A stretch of 64,000 nucleotides of DNA from JANYLB01 sp963837715 (GCA_963837715.1 CAWIOF010000001.1:1-64000); one strand, 5' to 3'; numbered from the stretch's first letter, positions 45,057 through 55,501 are shown. Notes: generated from the letters alone by a model not told the origin. Numbers and translations are program-made.

Positions 45057-45836
45057 ATGGGTTCGCTCGACGGGCGCGTCGCACTGGTCACGGGCGTCTC
45101 GCGCCGCAACGGCATCGGGTACGCGATCGCGCGGCGCCTGCTGCTCGACGGCGCGTCGGTGTTCGGGTCGGGGTGGGAGCCCCACGACGCCGAGATGCCG
45201 TGGGGCGCCGACCCCGGTGGTCCCGAGGCTGTGACGGCCGCGCTCGATTCCGGCGACGGTCGGTTCGCGTCGGCGGCCGTCGATCTCGAAGCGCCCGACG
45301 GGCCGAGTCGGCTCGTCGATGCCGCGGTGGCGCGCTTCGGTTCCCTCGACGTGGTCGTGGCGAACCACGCCCGCAGCTCGCAGCAGTCGCTCGCCGCGCT
45401 CACGGCCGAGGAGCTCGACCGGTGCTGGGCCGTGAACGCCCGCGCCACGATGCTGCTCGTCCAGGCCCTCGCCGCACTCGACCGGGGTGACCGGCCCGGT
45501 GGGCGCGCGGTGTTGTTCACCAGCGGGCAGCACCTCGCGCCGATGGCGGGGGAGCTCCCGTACAGCGTGACCAAGGGCGCGGTCCACCAGATGACGCGGT
45601 CGCTCGCCGAGGCGACCGCCGACGTGGGCATCACCGTCAACTGCGTGAACCCCGGCCCCGTCGACACCGGCTGGGCCACCGGCGCGCTCCACACCGAGGT
45701 CGCGGCGCGGTTCCCGTCGGGCCGGTGGGGCACACCCGACGACGTCGCCAACCTCGTGGGCTGGCTCGTGAGCGACGACGCCGCCTGGATCACCGGCCAG
45801 GTCATCGACAGCGAAGGCGGCTTCCGCCGCAGTTGA
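45057..45836 (+). CDS. Short-chain dehydrogenase/reductase
   Basis: A 259-residue SDR. The start DGRVALVTGVSRRNGIGYAI holds a variant of the glycine-rich cofactor loop. VVANHARSS is the NAG-like strand, FTSGQHL carries the catalytic serine, YSVTKGAVHQM the Y-x3-K pair, and NPGPVDTGW the loop after it. WITGQVIDSEGGF is the usual C-terminus. It resembles 3-oxoacyl-ACP reductases; the substrate is unknown. The frame is open upstream, but the TANNNT box and the conserved N-terminus fix ATG 45057. Confidence 0.9.
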   Translation: MGSLDGRVALVTGVSRRNGIGYAIARRLLLDGASVFGSGWEPHDAEMPWGADPGGPEAVTAALDSGDGRFASAAVDLEAPDGPSRLVDAAVARFGSLDVVVANHARSSQQSLAALTAEELDRCWAVNARATMLLVQALAALDRGDRPGGRAVLFTSGQHLAPMAGELPYSVTKGAVHQMTRSLAEATADVGITVNCVNPGPVDTGWATGALHTEVAARFPSGRWGTPDDVANLVGWLVSDDAAWITGQVIDSEGGFRRS

Positions 45837-45969
45837 CGTCTCCGGTCCGGGCCTTGGGTCGCCTGCCCGATGCGCAGCTCCCGGCCAAGGCCCTCGACAG
45901 GTTCGGTGATCTGTTGGCGGAGTGGCGTCTCGACGACCTCGAGCAGCCGCGCGCCTACGCTCTCGCCCC

Positions 45970-46945
45970 GTGGGGGATCACGATCGCAGGAGCCGGGTTC
46001 ACGCGCGCCGTCGTCGGGCGGTGGCGGTCGCGGCGTGCACCCTCGCACTGGCCCTGCTCTCGCTCGCGTCGGCACCGGTCAGTGCGGCCGACGCGACCGA
46101 CGCGACCGACGCGACCGCCGACCGAGGTCGCCGCGACACCCGTGCGCCACGAGACGCTGACGCTCGTCGATCCGAGCCGTCCGACCGACGACCCGTCGTC
46201 CGACCGCAGCGCACCCGACCGCACACTCGTCACCGAGGTCTACGTCCCCGCCGGGAAGGGCCCGTTCCCGGTCGTCCTCCTCGCACACGGCAACAACGGC
46301 AACCCCGGCAAGCTCTCCGAGCTGCTCGAGGCGTGGGCCGGCGCGGGCTACGTCGTCGCCGCCCCGACGTTCCCGCTCACCAACGACCTGCACGGGGGAC
46401 CGTCGGTCCTCGGCGACTACCGCAACCAGCCCGGCGACATGTCGTTCGTGCTCGACCAGCTCCTCGCCCGCTCGCGCCGGTCGACCGGCTTCCTCGCCGG
46501 GCGCGTCGACCGGCGCCACGTCGGTGCCGCGGGCTTCTCGCTCGGCGGCGCGACCGTGTACGGCCTCGCGTACAACCGGTGCTGCCGGGACCGCCGCATC
46601 GACGCCGTCATCCTCATGGACGCGCTCCGCCTCGAGTTCTCCGGCGACTCGTTCGGCAGGATCCGCGGGCCGGTCATGTTCGTGCACCTCCGCAACGACC
46701 CGATCGTGGCCTACCGGAACTCGACCGAGTCGTACGCGAAGGCGATCGGGCCCAAGTTCCTCATGACCCTCGAGCAGGGCGTCCACCCCGAGCCCTACGA
46801 GAACCTCCCCAGCCCCCACGACGAAGCCGTGACCGCCGCCACGACCGCCTTCTGGGACCTGTACCTGCAGCGCCAGGGCACGATCCGCACGGTGGTGCGC
46901 GCCGGCACCGAACCCGGCCTCAGCGACGTGATCGCCGAGCGCTGA
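45970..46945 (+). CDS. Secreted alpha/beta hydrolase (one frameshift)
   Basis: About 324 residues after correction. GTG 45970 starts a signal peptide (RRRAVAVAACTLALALLSL, cut near APVSAA). A run of three 9-bp repeats (DATDATDAT, 46090-46116) follows, and the frame shifts by one base just after it. The mature domain has VVLLAHGNNGNPGKLSELL, the nucleophile elbow GFSLGGATVYG, the acid in HLRNDPIVAY and the histidine in GVHPEPYEN. It resembles dienelactone-hydrolase/PET-hydrolase-like secreted esterases. The signal and the domain are in different frames, so either alone would be misannotated. Confidence 0.78.
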
Positions 46946-46994
46946 ACGCCTCCCCGGTAGTCAAGGTGCTCCACGGTCGTGACGAATCAACTCC

Positions 46995-48218
46995 GTGCCC
47001 CGCGCCGACGACCGTCACCCCTTGCGCCGCAGCGTCCTCGCCGGCCTCGTCGCGATCGGCGTCGTGTCGGCGCTCGCTGCGGCCGGGTGCACCGGCACCG
47101 ACGAGAACGCCCGGTCCGACCGGGCGCGCACCTCGACGCGCGCCGGCAACGGCACGACGGCCGACCTCGACGACGACCGTGCGCTCGTCGGGCGGCTGCA
47201 CGACGCGCTCGAGCGGAACGTGAACGAGTACCCCGCGGTCCCGGGCGAGGCGGCGGCGGTGCTGCTCCCGCACCACGACGTGCAGGCGTCGGCCGGCTCC
47301 GCCGCACCCGATGGCCGCGTCCCGCTCACGCCCGACACACCGTTCCGCATCGCCAGCGTCACCAAGACGTTCGTCGCGGTCGCGGCACTCCGCCTCGTCG
47401 AGCAGGGCCGGCTCGACCTCGACGCGCCGATCGGCCCGCTTCTCGATCCGGCCACGAGCGGGCTGCTCGCCGACGACGGCTACGACCTCGACCGCATCAC
47501 CGTCCGCCGGCTCCTGAACCACACCGCCGGGCTCTTCGACTTCGCGGCGAGCGACGCGTACGACGACGTGAACACCGACGATCCCGGCCACCGCTGGACG
47601 CGCGCAGAGCAGCTCCGCTTCGCTGTCGACCACGGTGATCCCCTCGCCGAGCCCGGCGAGGAGTACCACTACGACGACACCGGCTACCTCCTGGTCGGCG
47701 AGATCATCGAGCGCATCACCGGTCAGACGTTGCCGGCCGCGGTGCGCGACCTCGACGGCTTCGCGCGCCTCGGCCTCGACGCCACGTGGTGGGAGACGCT
47801 CGAACCCGCGCCGGCCGGTGCACCCGCGCGCGCCCACCAGTTCGCGGGCCGCCACTTCGACAACACCGTGCTCGACGCGTCGGCCGACCTCTACGGGGGC
47901 GGCGGACTGGTGTCGACCGTGGGCGACGTCGCCCGGTTCTACCGGGCCCTCTTCGACGGCAAGGTGTTCGACCACGACGCGACCCTCGACGAGATGCTCA
48001 CCGTGTCGGGCCCCGGTCGCGACGCAGGCGCGGCACTCGGGATCTTCGAGACGCGCATCGCCGGGTCCCGCTGCTACGGCCACCCCGGCTGGTGGGGCAC
48101 CGAGGCGTACCACTGCCCCGAGCCCGACCTCACGTTCGCCCTCACCGTCAACCAGGCCGACGAGTCCCTGATCGACACCCGTCCCGTCGAGCGCACGATC
48201 CTCGGTCTCGCCCGCTGA
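46995..48218 (+). CDS. Lipoprotein serine hydrolase (beta-lactamase family)
   Basis: A 407-residue exported protein. The signal RRSVLAGLVAIGVVSALAAAGC ends with a lipobox. The serine hydrolase domain has FRIASVTKTFVAVAALRLVE (S-x-x-K), LDAPIGPLLDPATSG, VRRLLNHTAGLFDFA and YHYDDTGYLLVGEII (tyrosine motif, with Asp in place of the usual Asn). HPGWWGTEAYHCPE replaces the H-x-G motif region. Likely a D-aminopeptidase or esterase type enzyme. The start is GTG 46995. Confidence 0.87.
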   Translation: MPRADDRHPLRRSVLAGLVAIGVVSALAAAGCTGTDENARSDRARTSTRAGNGTTADLDDDRALVGRLHDALERNVNEYPAVPGEAAAVLLPHHDVQASAGSAAPDGRVPLTPDTPFRIASVTKTFVAVAALRLVEQGRLDLDAPIGPLLDPATSGLLADDGYDLDRITVRRLLNHTAGLFDFAASDAYDDVNTDDPGHRWTRAEQLRFAVDHGDPLAEPGEEYHYDDTGYLLVGEIIERITGQTLPAAVRDLDGFARLGLDATWWETLEPAPAGAPARAHQFAGRHFDNTVLDASADLYGGGGLVSTVGDVARFYRALFDGKVFDHDATLDEMLTVSGPGRDAGAALGIFETRIAGSRCYGHPGWWGTEAYHCPEPDLTFALTVNQADESLIDTRPVERTILGLAR

Positions 48219-48304
48219 ACCGGCCCCTCCCGAGCTCGGCTCCGGTATGGTCGAACCAGGTGTGGTGGGCCGATCGGCTCCACGGAGAAAGCAAGAGGTG
48301 AGCC

Positions 48305-48859
48305 GTGCCGCTCTCTCGAGGCGACAAAGACGTCTTCCACGTCGGGAGCCTGATCCTCTCCACGCTCGCGGTGGTGCTGGCGTTCGGGGCGTTGATCGTC
48401 GCGGGCCAGGCGTGGTCTCGCGCGAACGACGCGAAGGACAGTGTCGAGCAGCTGGCCGAGGGAGGCCTGCTCGGCAGTCGGGTGAACGTCCGGCTGCAGG
48501 AGTACTCGATGACGGTGGCGCCCACCTCGGTCAAGGCCGGCAAGGTGAGCTTCGAGATCAAGAACGCCGGCACCATGACCCACGAGATGGTGCTGGTGCG
48601 CGCGCCGAGTGTCGAAGCGCTGCCGTTGGTGACGGTCGCCGGTGGTGAACGCGCGCTCGGCGACGTCGACGAGGAGGCGATTCCCGAAGCCGACAAGCCG
48701 GGTGAGGCCGAGGTGGAGCAGGGCAAGACGGTGAAGAAGACGATCACCCTGACCCCGGGCACCTACGTCATGTTCTGCAACATCGACACCGTCCTCCCCG
48801 ACGGCTCGGTGCTGAACCACTTCCAGCGGGGCATGCGGAGCGTGATCACCGCGAACTGA
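48305..48859 (+). CDS. Membrane-anchored cupredoxin
   Basis: A 184-residue protein with one N-terminal transmembrane helix (VGSLILSTLAVVLAFGALIV) and a cupredoxin domain outside. The type 1 copper ligands can be placed: His in TMTHEMVLVR, Cys in GTYVMFCNID, His in LNHFQRGM and Met in the same stretch. Such proteins carry electrons or store copper at the membrane. No oxidase subunits are adjacent. The start is GTG 48305 with AGAGGTGAG before it. A TATGGT near 48,247 may be the -10. Confidence 0.85.
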   Translation: MPLSRGDKDVFHVGSLILSTLAVVLAFGALIVAGQAWSRANDAKDSVEQLAEGGLLGSRVNVRLQEYSMTVAPTSVKAGKVSFEIKNAGTMTHEMVLVRAPSVEALPLVTVAGGERALGDVDEEAIPEADKPGEAEVEQGKTVKKTITLTPGTYVMFCNIDTVLPDGSVLNHFQRGMRSVITAN

Positions 48860-48928
48860 GCTCGGGTTCACCGCTGATCGCGGCCGGCACGCCGGGTTCC
48901 TGACCCACCGGTGTGCCATCCTCGACCG

Positions 48929-51900
48929 ATGGCCCTCCCCGAGGAACCGCGCAGCCTGCCCGGCGATGGGAGCGGCGACGAGGCCCGCGCGGCCACGGTG
49001 CGTCGTGCGTCCGACGGGTGGCAGCGCCAGCTCGTCGACCTGAGCGGCCGCAACCGGCTCCTCTACTACCGCGACCAGCAGCTCGGCACGATCGACCTCG
49101 GCGCGGCGAACGCGCCCGCGGATCCCGTCGCCGTCGACCGGCTCCTCGCCGGCAGCACCGTCACCCTCGCCCGCCTCTTCGCCGACTCGCGGGCTGACCC
49201 CACCACGGACCAAGTCGAGCGCGACGCGGCCATCGCCCGTCAGGCCAAGCGCGCCCGCACCGTCGCGGCCAAGGCGAGCGAGATGTTCGAGGAGCGCGGC
49301 ATCCGCACGTTGTTCCTCGCCGTCGGCATGGCCCACTGGACCGAGACGCAGTCGGCCGCGCAGCCCGCTGCGCCGGTCGTGCTGTTCCCGCTCGAGCTGA
49401 AGGCCCGCGGCGCGACCGCGGAAGACTTCGACGTGAAGACCGTCGGCGACCCGCAGGTCAGTCCGACGCTGCTCGAGAAGCTCGCCACCGACTTCGGTGT
49501 CCGCATCACCTCGGCCGAGCTCGACGATCTGCTGCTCGTCGACGGCCACGCACCGTCGGAGACGCCCGGCGCGGAGGGGTGGCCGATCGCCGAGCTGCTC
49601 GACCGGCTCGAGAAGGAGGTCGACGGCAAGGTCCCCGGCTTCACGATCACCGAACGGATCGTGATCGCGAACTTCTCGTACCACAAGCTCCCGATGGTCA
49701 AGGACCTCGAAGTGTGCGAGCCGCAACTGATCGCGCACGATCTCGTCGCCGCGATCGCGGGCGACGAAGCGGCCCGCGCTGCGGTCTCGCAACGAGACCA
49801 CGCGATCGACGTCGACCCCGCGCTGCCCGACCTGCAACCTCCGGCCGACGAGTTCCTCGTGGTCGACTCCGACGGCACCCAGAGCTACGCGATCAACGCG
49901 GTGGTCGCGGGCAGCAACCTGGTGGTGAAGGGCCCGCCCGGCACCGGCAAGAGCCAGACGATCGCGAACCTCATCGCCACCCTCGCGGCCCGTCGGCAAC
50001 GGGTGCTGTTCGTGGCCGAGAAGCGCGCTGCAATCGATGCGGTGCTGAAGCGCCTCGACGCCGAGGACCTCGGCCACCTCGTGATGGACCTCCACCGCAC
50101 GGCGCGGTCCCGTCGTCTCATCGCGCAGGGTCTCCAGGCCGCGCTCGACGCGTCGTCGTCGACTCCGCTCGTCGACCTCACCGCGCAGCAGGCCGCGCTC
50201 GTTGCCCGCCGGGAGCGCCTCAACCGCTACACCGAGGCCCTCCACCGCAACCGCGACCCGTGGGGCGAGAGCCTCTTCACGATCTTCCGGTCGCTCCCCG
50301 AGACGGAGCCCGCCGCCCGCATCGCCTACCGCTTCCCGGCCCCGGTGCTCACCACCCTCACCACCGAGCGCGCCGGCGAGGCTGCGCAGGCCATCCGCGA
50401 CTTCGTCGGTCTCGGCGGCTTCCCCGCGCCCGGCGCACCGTGGGCGGCCGCGCAGCTCACCTCCCCCGACGACGTGCGCGCCGCGCTCGACGCGGTCACC
50501 AAGCTCAAGGCCGAGGTGCCGGCGTGGCGCGGGGTCGTGAAGCGCATGACCGACGCGGTCGGGCTCCGTCCGCCGACCACGTTCGCCGACGCGCACGCGA
50601 CGGTCGCGCTGATCGCCGGCGTGCAGGAGACGGTCGCCACCGTCGACGAAGACCTGTTCCAGCTCGACCTCCCCGAGCTCGCAACCGCACTCGACAAGGG
50701 TTGGTTCGCCCGCGTCTTCTCCGGCGACTACCGCGACGCGCGCAAGGCAGTCGACGCGTGTTGGAAGCAGCGCCACCCGGTCGCATCGCCCGCGCAGGTC
50801 CTCGCGACGGTGACCCACGCGCGCGACCAGGCCGATGCCTGGGCGCAACGGTCGGTCGACCACCAGCGGCCCCGTGCCGTCACCGGGGTCGACGAAGTCG
50901 TCGCCGCCACCGACTCGGTCGGCACCGCCCTCGCCGAGCTCATGACCCTCGCACCCGACGTCGCCTGGGTCGAGCTGCCCTTCGACGAGCTCGTCGCCCA
51001 GCTCGACGCGCACACCAAGGCCCACGCCGTCGCCATCGGTTACCCCGAGCTGCACCGACTGTGGGCCCGGATCTGCGACCTCGGCGTCGACGGCTGCTAC
51101 CAGGCCTGCACGGCTCCATCCGATTCGGGCGCCGGAGTGCCCGGCCCGCGCGTCGAGCAGGCGTTCCGCCACGCGTGGCTCAGCTCGATCGTCGAGCACG
51201 AGCTGATCGGTGAGCCGGAGCTCGTCGGGCTGCGGGCCGAGTTCCACGATCAGGTCGTCGACGAGTTCCGCCGGGCCGACGAGCAGCACGTCGACTCCGG
51301 CGCGGCCCGGGTGCGGCGCGCCGTCGCGGAGTGGATCGTCGACACCCGCAACGAGTTCGGCGAGCAGAGCGCGCTCATCGCCCGCGAGGCCGGCAAGGCC
51401 CGACGGCACATCCCGCTGCGGCGGCTGTTCAAGGAAGCGCCCGACATGCTCACCGCGCTGAAGCCGTGCTGGGCGATGAGCCCGCTCGAGGTGAGCCAGC
51501 TACTCCCGGGTGACCGGCAGTACTTCGACGTCGTCGTGTTCGACGAAGCGAGCCAGGTCACGCCGGCCGACGCGATCCCGTCGATCCTGCGCGGCGAACG
51601 GGTCGTCGTCGCGGGCGACCAGCAGCAGCTCCCGCCGACCGCGTTCTTCCTCGGCACCGACGAGGACCCCACCCCCGACGACGAGTACGACGACGACGGC
51701 GCTGTCGAAGGTCGGGCTCCCGACGGCGCGCCGCTCGCCGACAAGCCGTTGGATCGGGGGACGGCGGGCTTCGAGTCGATCCTCGACGTGCTGACCGCGA
51801 TCCTCCCGTCGCGCACGCTGGGTTGGCACTACCGCAGCAACGACGAGCGCCTCATCGCGTTCTCGAACGTCTACTTCTACGACCAGAGCCTCCTGACGTT

Positions 51901-53110
51901 CCCCGGCGTGCACGGCGACGATTGCCTCACCCACGTGCGCGTGCCCGCGCCCCGGCCCGGCCTCGATGCCAACGAGAGCGCGTCGGCCGAGGTGACCGCG
52001 GTCGTCGACGCGATCCTCGAGCACGCGCGGACGCGGCCGAACGAGTCGCTCGGCGTGATCGCCCTCGGCCAGGTCCACGCCGAACGCATCAACGAGGCGC
52101 TGCGCCGCGCCCGCCCCGACCATCCCGACCTCGACGCCTTCTTCGTCGACGCCGGCACCGATGAGGAGGGCGCACCCGGCCCGACTGAGCCGTTCTTCGT
52201 GAAGAACCTCGAGCGTGTGCAGGGCGACGAGCGCGACGCGATCATCCTCTCGATCGGCTACGGCAAACGCAACGCCGACGGCCGCCTCACCTACCACTTC
52301 GGCCCGATCCTCACCGACAAGGGCGAGCGCAGGCTGAACGTCGCGATCACGCGCGCGAGGCGCCGTCTCACCCTGGTCTCGACGTTCGGCGCGGAGGACA
52401 TGGATCCCGCTCGCTCCGACCGGAGAGGGGTCGAGCTCCTCCGCCGGTACCTGCAGTACGTCGCGTCGGGCGGCAACGACCTCGGCAGCGGCCCGAACGA
52501 GCACCCGAAGCTCAACGCGTTCGAGATCGACGTGCGCGACCGCCTCGTCGCCGCGGGGGTCCCGGTCATCGCCCAGTACGGAGTCAGCGGCTACAGCATC
52601 GACTTCGTCGCCACCGACCGCGACCAACCCGGCCGCTTCGTCCTCGCCATCGAGTGCGACGGCGCGAGCTACCACTCCCAACCGACAGCTCGCGACCGTG
52701 ACCGGCTGCGGCAACAGCAACTCGAACGCCTGGGTTGGCGCTTCCACCGCATCTGGTCGACCGACTGGTTCGCCGATCCGGAAACGGAGGTGCAGCGAGT
52801 CGTCGAAGCCTACGAACTGGCGCGCGCCGCAGTCCCCGCGCCGGCTCCCGCACCGTCAGCGCCGCCGGAACGCGTCGAGCCCGCCGCCCCGAAGTCCCGC
52901 GGTCCACGGCCGGCCGTCGAACCCGGGCACCCCATCTCCGACTACACCCTCGACCAACTCGTCGCCCTCGCCGGCTGGATCGCGTCCGACACGCTGCTGC
53001 GGACCGAAGACGAGCTCGTCGAGGCACTCATGCACGACCTCGGCTTCCAACGCCACGGCAAGCGCATCGACGAGCGCCTCCGCACGGCGGTGGGACGTTG
53101 CGGAGCCTGA
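48929..53110 (+). CDS. DUF4011 - SF1 helicase - Vsr/PD-(D/E)XK nuclease protein
   Basis: A 1,393-residue protein. The N-terminus is a DUF4011 domain (GWQRQLVDLSGRNRLLYYRD). The helicase core has Walker A VKGPPGTGKSQTIANLI (about 334), Walker B DVVVFDEASQVTPADAIPSI (about 867), VVAGDQQQLPPT, LGWHYRSNDERLI, and the late motifs LERVQGDERDAIILSIGYG and RRLNVAITRARR. A nuclease domain of the Vsr/MTES_1575 type follows (YGVSGYSIDFVATD, VLAIECDGASYHS, LGWRFHRIWSTDWF, about 1190-1270). A helical C-terminal domain of about 60 residues ends it. This architecture is that of single-gene antiphage candidates such as Hhe. The ATG at 48929 is preferred over GTG 48911. Confidence 0.88.
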   Translation: MALPEEPRSLPGDGSGDEARAATVRRASDGWQRQLVDLSGRNRLLYYRDQQLGTIDLGAANAPADPVAVDRLLAGSTVTLARLFADSRADPTTDQVERDAAIARQAKRARTVAAKASEMFEERGIRTLFLAVGMAHWTETQSAAQPAAPVVLFPLELKARGATAEDFDVKTVGDPQVSPTLLEKLATDFGVRITSAELDDLLLVDGHAPSETPGAEGWPIAELLDRLEKEVDGKVPGFTITERIVIANFSYHKLPMVKDLEVCEPQLIAHDLVAAIAGDEAARAAVSQRDHAIDVDPALPDLQPPADEFLVVDSDGTQSYAINAVVAGSNLVVKGPPGTGKSQTIANLIATLAARRQRVLFVAEKRAAIDAVLKRLDAEDLGHLVMDLHRTARSRRLIAQGLQAALDASSSTPLVDLTAQQAALVARRERLNRYTEALHRNRDPWGESLFTIFRSLPETEPAARIAYRFPAPVLTTLTTERAGEAAQAIRDFVGLGGFPAPGAPWAAAQLTSPDDVRAALDAVTKLKAEVPAWRGVVKRMTDAVGLRPPTTFADAHATVALIAGVQETVATVDEDLFQLDLPELATALDKGWFARVFSGDYRDARKAVDACWKQRHPVASPAQVLATVTHARDQADAWAQRSVDHQRPRAVTGVDEVVAATDSVGTALAELMTLAPDVAWVELPFDELVAQLDAHTKAHAVAIGYPELHRLWARICDLGVDGCYQACTAPSDSGAGVPGPRVEQAFRHAWLSSIVEHELIGEPELVGLRAEFHDQVVDEFRRADEQHVDSGAARVRRAVAEWIVDTRNEFGEQSALIAREAGKARRHIPLRRLFKEAPDMLTALKPCWAMSPLEVSQLLPGDRQYFDVVVFDEASQVTPADAIPSILRGERVVVAGDQQQLPPTAFFLGTDEDPTPDDEYDDDGAVEGRAPDGAPLADKPLDRGTAGFESILDVLTAILPSRTLGWHYRSNDERLIAFSNVYFYDQSLLTFPGVHGDDCLTHVRVPAPRPGLDANESASAEVTAVVDAILEHARTRPNESLGVIALGQVHAERINEALRRARPDHPDLDAFFVDAGTDEEGAPGPTEPFFVKNLERVQGDERDAIILSIGYGKRNADGRLTYHFGPILTDKGERRLNVAITRARRRLTLVSTFGAEDMDPARSDRRGVELLRRYLQYVASGGNDLGSGPNEHPKLNAFEIDVRDRLVAAGVPVIAQYGVSGYSIDFVATDRDQPGRFVLAIECDGASYHSQPTARDRDRLRQQQLERLGWRFHRIWSTDWFADPETEVQRVVEAYELARAAVPAPAPAPSAPPERVEPAAPKSRGPRPAVEPGHPISDYTLDQLVALAGWIASDTLLRTEDELVEALMHDLGFQRHGKRIDERLRTAVGRCGA

Positions 53111-53119
53111 ACCGCCCGG

Positions 53120-55004
53120 TCACGGACCAGTCGGATCACTCGGATCGCCGGCCGCACCCATCTGCGAGAGCGCCCAGGCCGCGTTGACCAACCCGACGTG
53201 GCTGAACGCCTGCGGGAAGTTGCCCATGAGCTCCCCCGTCTGCGGTTCGGTTTCCTCGCTCAGCAGGCCGAGGTCGTTCGCGAACGCGGTTGCGCTCGCG
53301 AACAGCTCGAACGCCGCCTCGCGGCGGCCGAGGGCGGCCAGGCACTCGACGAGCCAGAACGTGCAGAGGAGGAAGGTCCCCTCCGAGCCGCCGTTGCCGT
53401 CGCCGTTACTGTCGGAGGCGCCGATGCCGTCGTCGTTGCGGTAGCGGTACAGGAGCCCGCCCGGCGCAGCGAGGTCGACCGCGACACGTTCGATGGTGGA
53501 GACCATCCGGGGATCGTCGAACGGCAGCAGCCCGGTGATCGCGAGTGTGAGCGCAGAGGCGTCGAGTTCGTCGTCGTCGAAGGCCTGCGTGAACGAGCCG
53601 AGCTCGGCGTTCCACCCGCGTTCGAGCACGGTCGAACGGATCTCGTCGGCGACCGATCGCCATTCCTCCTCTCGCTCCGGCACACCGAGCCACGCGGCCA
53701 TCCGGCACGCGCGATCCAACGCGACCCAGCACATCGTCTTCGAGTAGACGTAGTGGCGGGGTTCATCGCGTGCCTCCCAGATCCCCGCGTCCGGCTCCCG
53801 CCACTTCGTCGCGGCGGAGTCGGCGAGCGCAACGAGGAAATCGCACGTCTCTCGCTCGGGGGTGATGTCGTCGCGGAGACGGTGCACGGCGTCGAGCAGC
53901 TCGCCGTACACGTCGTGCTGTCGTTGCCTCCAGGCGTCGTTGCCGACGCGCACGGGTCGGCTGTCGCGCCAACCGCCGAGGTGGGTCAGCTCTCGCTCCG
54001 AGAGGTCGTGCTCGCCGCCGATTCCGTACATGATCTGCACGCCGTCGGCCTGGGCAACCGCGAGACCGGCCGTCTCCACGAGGAACCGGACGAACCGATC
54101 GGCTTCGTCGGGGCACGCCGCGACCCAGAGCGCCCGCAGTGTCAGGCTGGCGTCGCGTACTCCACGCGTAGCGGTAGTCCCAGTTGCGCGTCCCGCCCTC
54201 CTGTTCGGGCAGCGAAGTCGTCGGCGCGGCGATGATCGCGCCGGTCGGCTGGTACGTGAGGCCATGCAACACCCGACCGCTCTGGTGGACGAGATGGCGG
54301 GCCGGTCCCTCGTATTGCTGGTGCAGCTCCGACCACGACTCCCAGCCCTTGCGCGTGTCGGCGAGGCGCTTGCGGATCGTGCGCTGCGACCACGGCTCCG
54401 GCTCGGTCATGCCCCTTGTCGCGTACTGCATCGCGAATCCGACCCGTTCGCCCCGCGAGAGCGAGAGCTGCCAATGGGCCACTCCCTCGTTGATCTCGAA
54501 CGGTTCGGGGCCCGCGACGGTCAGGACCAACGCGCCGCCCCGCGCAACGGTCACGCCGTCGCGCACCAGTACGCGCGGTCGCACCAACCCGTACTCGGGC
54601 CGCGGCGCGAACTCGACGGTGAGCGCCATCGCACCCTCCGTCACCTCGATGACGCGGGCGAGCACGTGCGGCGCGTCGCGGCCCGTCTCGTGGCCTCGCG
54701 CGTTGTCTTCGAACACGAGCGCGTCGGTGAGCACCGCAGTCCCCGACGCGGTGGTGAAGCGGGTCTCGAGTACGAGAGACTGGTCGAGATAGCGACGGCT
54801 CACCTCGCACTGCTCGACCGGGTGCACCGACCAGTGCCCGGCATCGGGGTCGAGGAGTCGGCCGAACACCGACGGCGAGTCGAAGCGCGGCAGGCACAAC
54901 CAGTCGACCGAGCCGGCCCGGCTCACGAGCGCGGCCGAGTGGCAGTCGGAGAGGAGGCCGAAGTCGCCGACCGTCTGGCTAGCCACGGGCACCCCCGGGG
55001 TCAC
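53120..55004 (-). CDS. GH15 family glycoside hydrolase (one frameshift)
   Basis: About 627 residues after correction. The N-terminal beta-sandwich domain starts VGDFGLLSDCHSAALVSRAG and DWLCLPRFDSPSVFGRLLD, typical of the GH15 trehalase/glucoamylase-like group. At the family hallmark NWDYRYAW the frame shifts by one base (near 54,165) and continues VRDASLTLRALWVAACP. The (alpha/alpha)6 barrel has GIWEARDEPRHYVYSKTMC, which holds one catalytic acid, and GTFLLCTFWLVECLA, which holds the other. Likely acts on alpha-glucans or trehalose in the cytoplasm. A GTG start at 55004 is used. Confidence 0.85.
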
Positions 55005-55187
55005 AGTGGTCGTGGGCCGGGAGAGACCGCAGTTGCGTCATGAACAGATCACTACCCCGGATGGACCGGCGCGCTCCGAGCTACCGCCTTACGGTTTGCG
55101 AAACTGTGCTCGGCCCATCGGATCGGGACGAGCGCACAGGCTTCGTTGACCGACGTCGCCGGGCCGCCTCGAGGTCGACCCGTTCCC

Positions 55188-55430
55188 TCACCGGTCGAGT
55201 CGGGCCGGAGGGATCTCGACCGCGCACCGCAGGCCGGGCGCGCGAGCGAGGCGTTGGTCGAGGGTGAGCAGCGTGGCGTCGAGTGCCTCGGCGAGCGCGA
55301 CGGAGAGGGCGTCGTAGGCGCGGAGGTTGTCGCGCAGCTCCCAGGCCCGGCCGAGCAAGGGGCGGTGCGACCACCGTTCGCCGGGCCACGACCGGCAGCG
55401 AGAACGGGATCGGGGCCGGGGATCCGGTCT
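55188..55430 (-). pseudogene. PIN-domain (VapC-like) toxin remnant
   Basis: The minus-strand frame ending at TGA 55188 reads LLGRAWELRDNLRAYDALSV, then ALAEALDATLLTLDQRLARA, which is the C-terminal half of a VapC ribonuclease with the usual Y-D-A and T-x-D acid motifs. The N-terminal part with the first aspartate is absent; upstream the frame is low-complexity arginine-rich sequence with no start. No VapB antitoxin is visible. The gene appears to have lost its 5' half. Confidence 0.65.
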
Positions 55431-55501
55431 GATGAGCGATGAGTTCGACGGACCTCAGCCGTCGTACCCGCGAGACCCACGACGACCCGAGGAGCGACAC
55501 C

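Noticed and set aside
46995..48218. A true class C beta-lactamase
   Set aside because: The Y-x-N motif reads YDD and no K-T-G is seen; the lipoprotein is better called a serine hydrolase of the wider family.
48074..51409. A 1,111-residue open frame on the minus strand opposite the helicase gene
   Set aside because: It has no recognisable motif, is rich in Arg, Gly and Val as expected for an antisense shadow in GC-rich DNA, and runs fully against a gene with intact helicase motifs.
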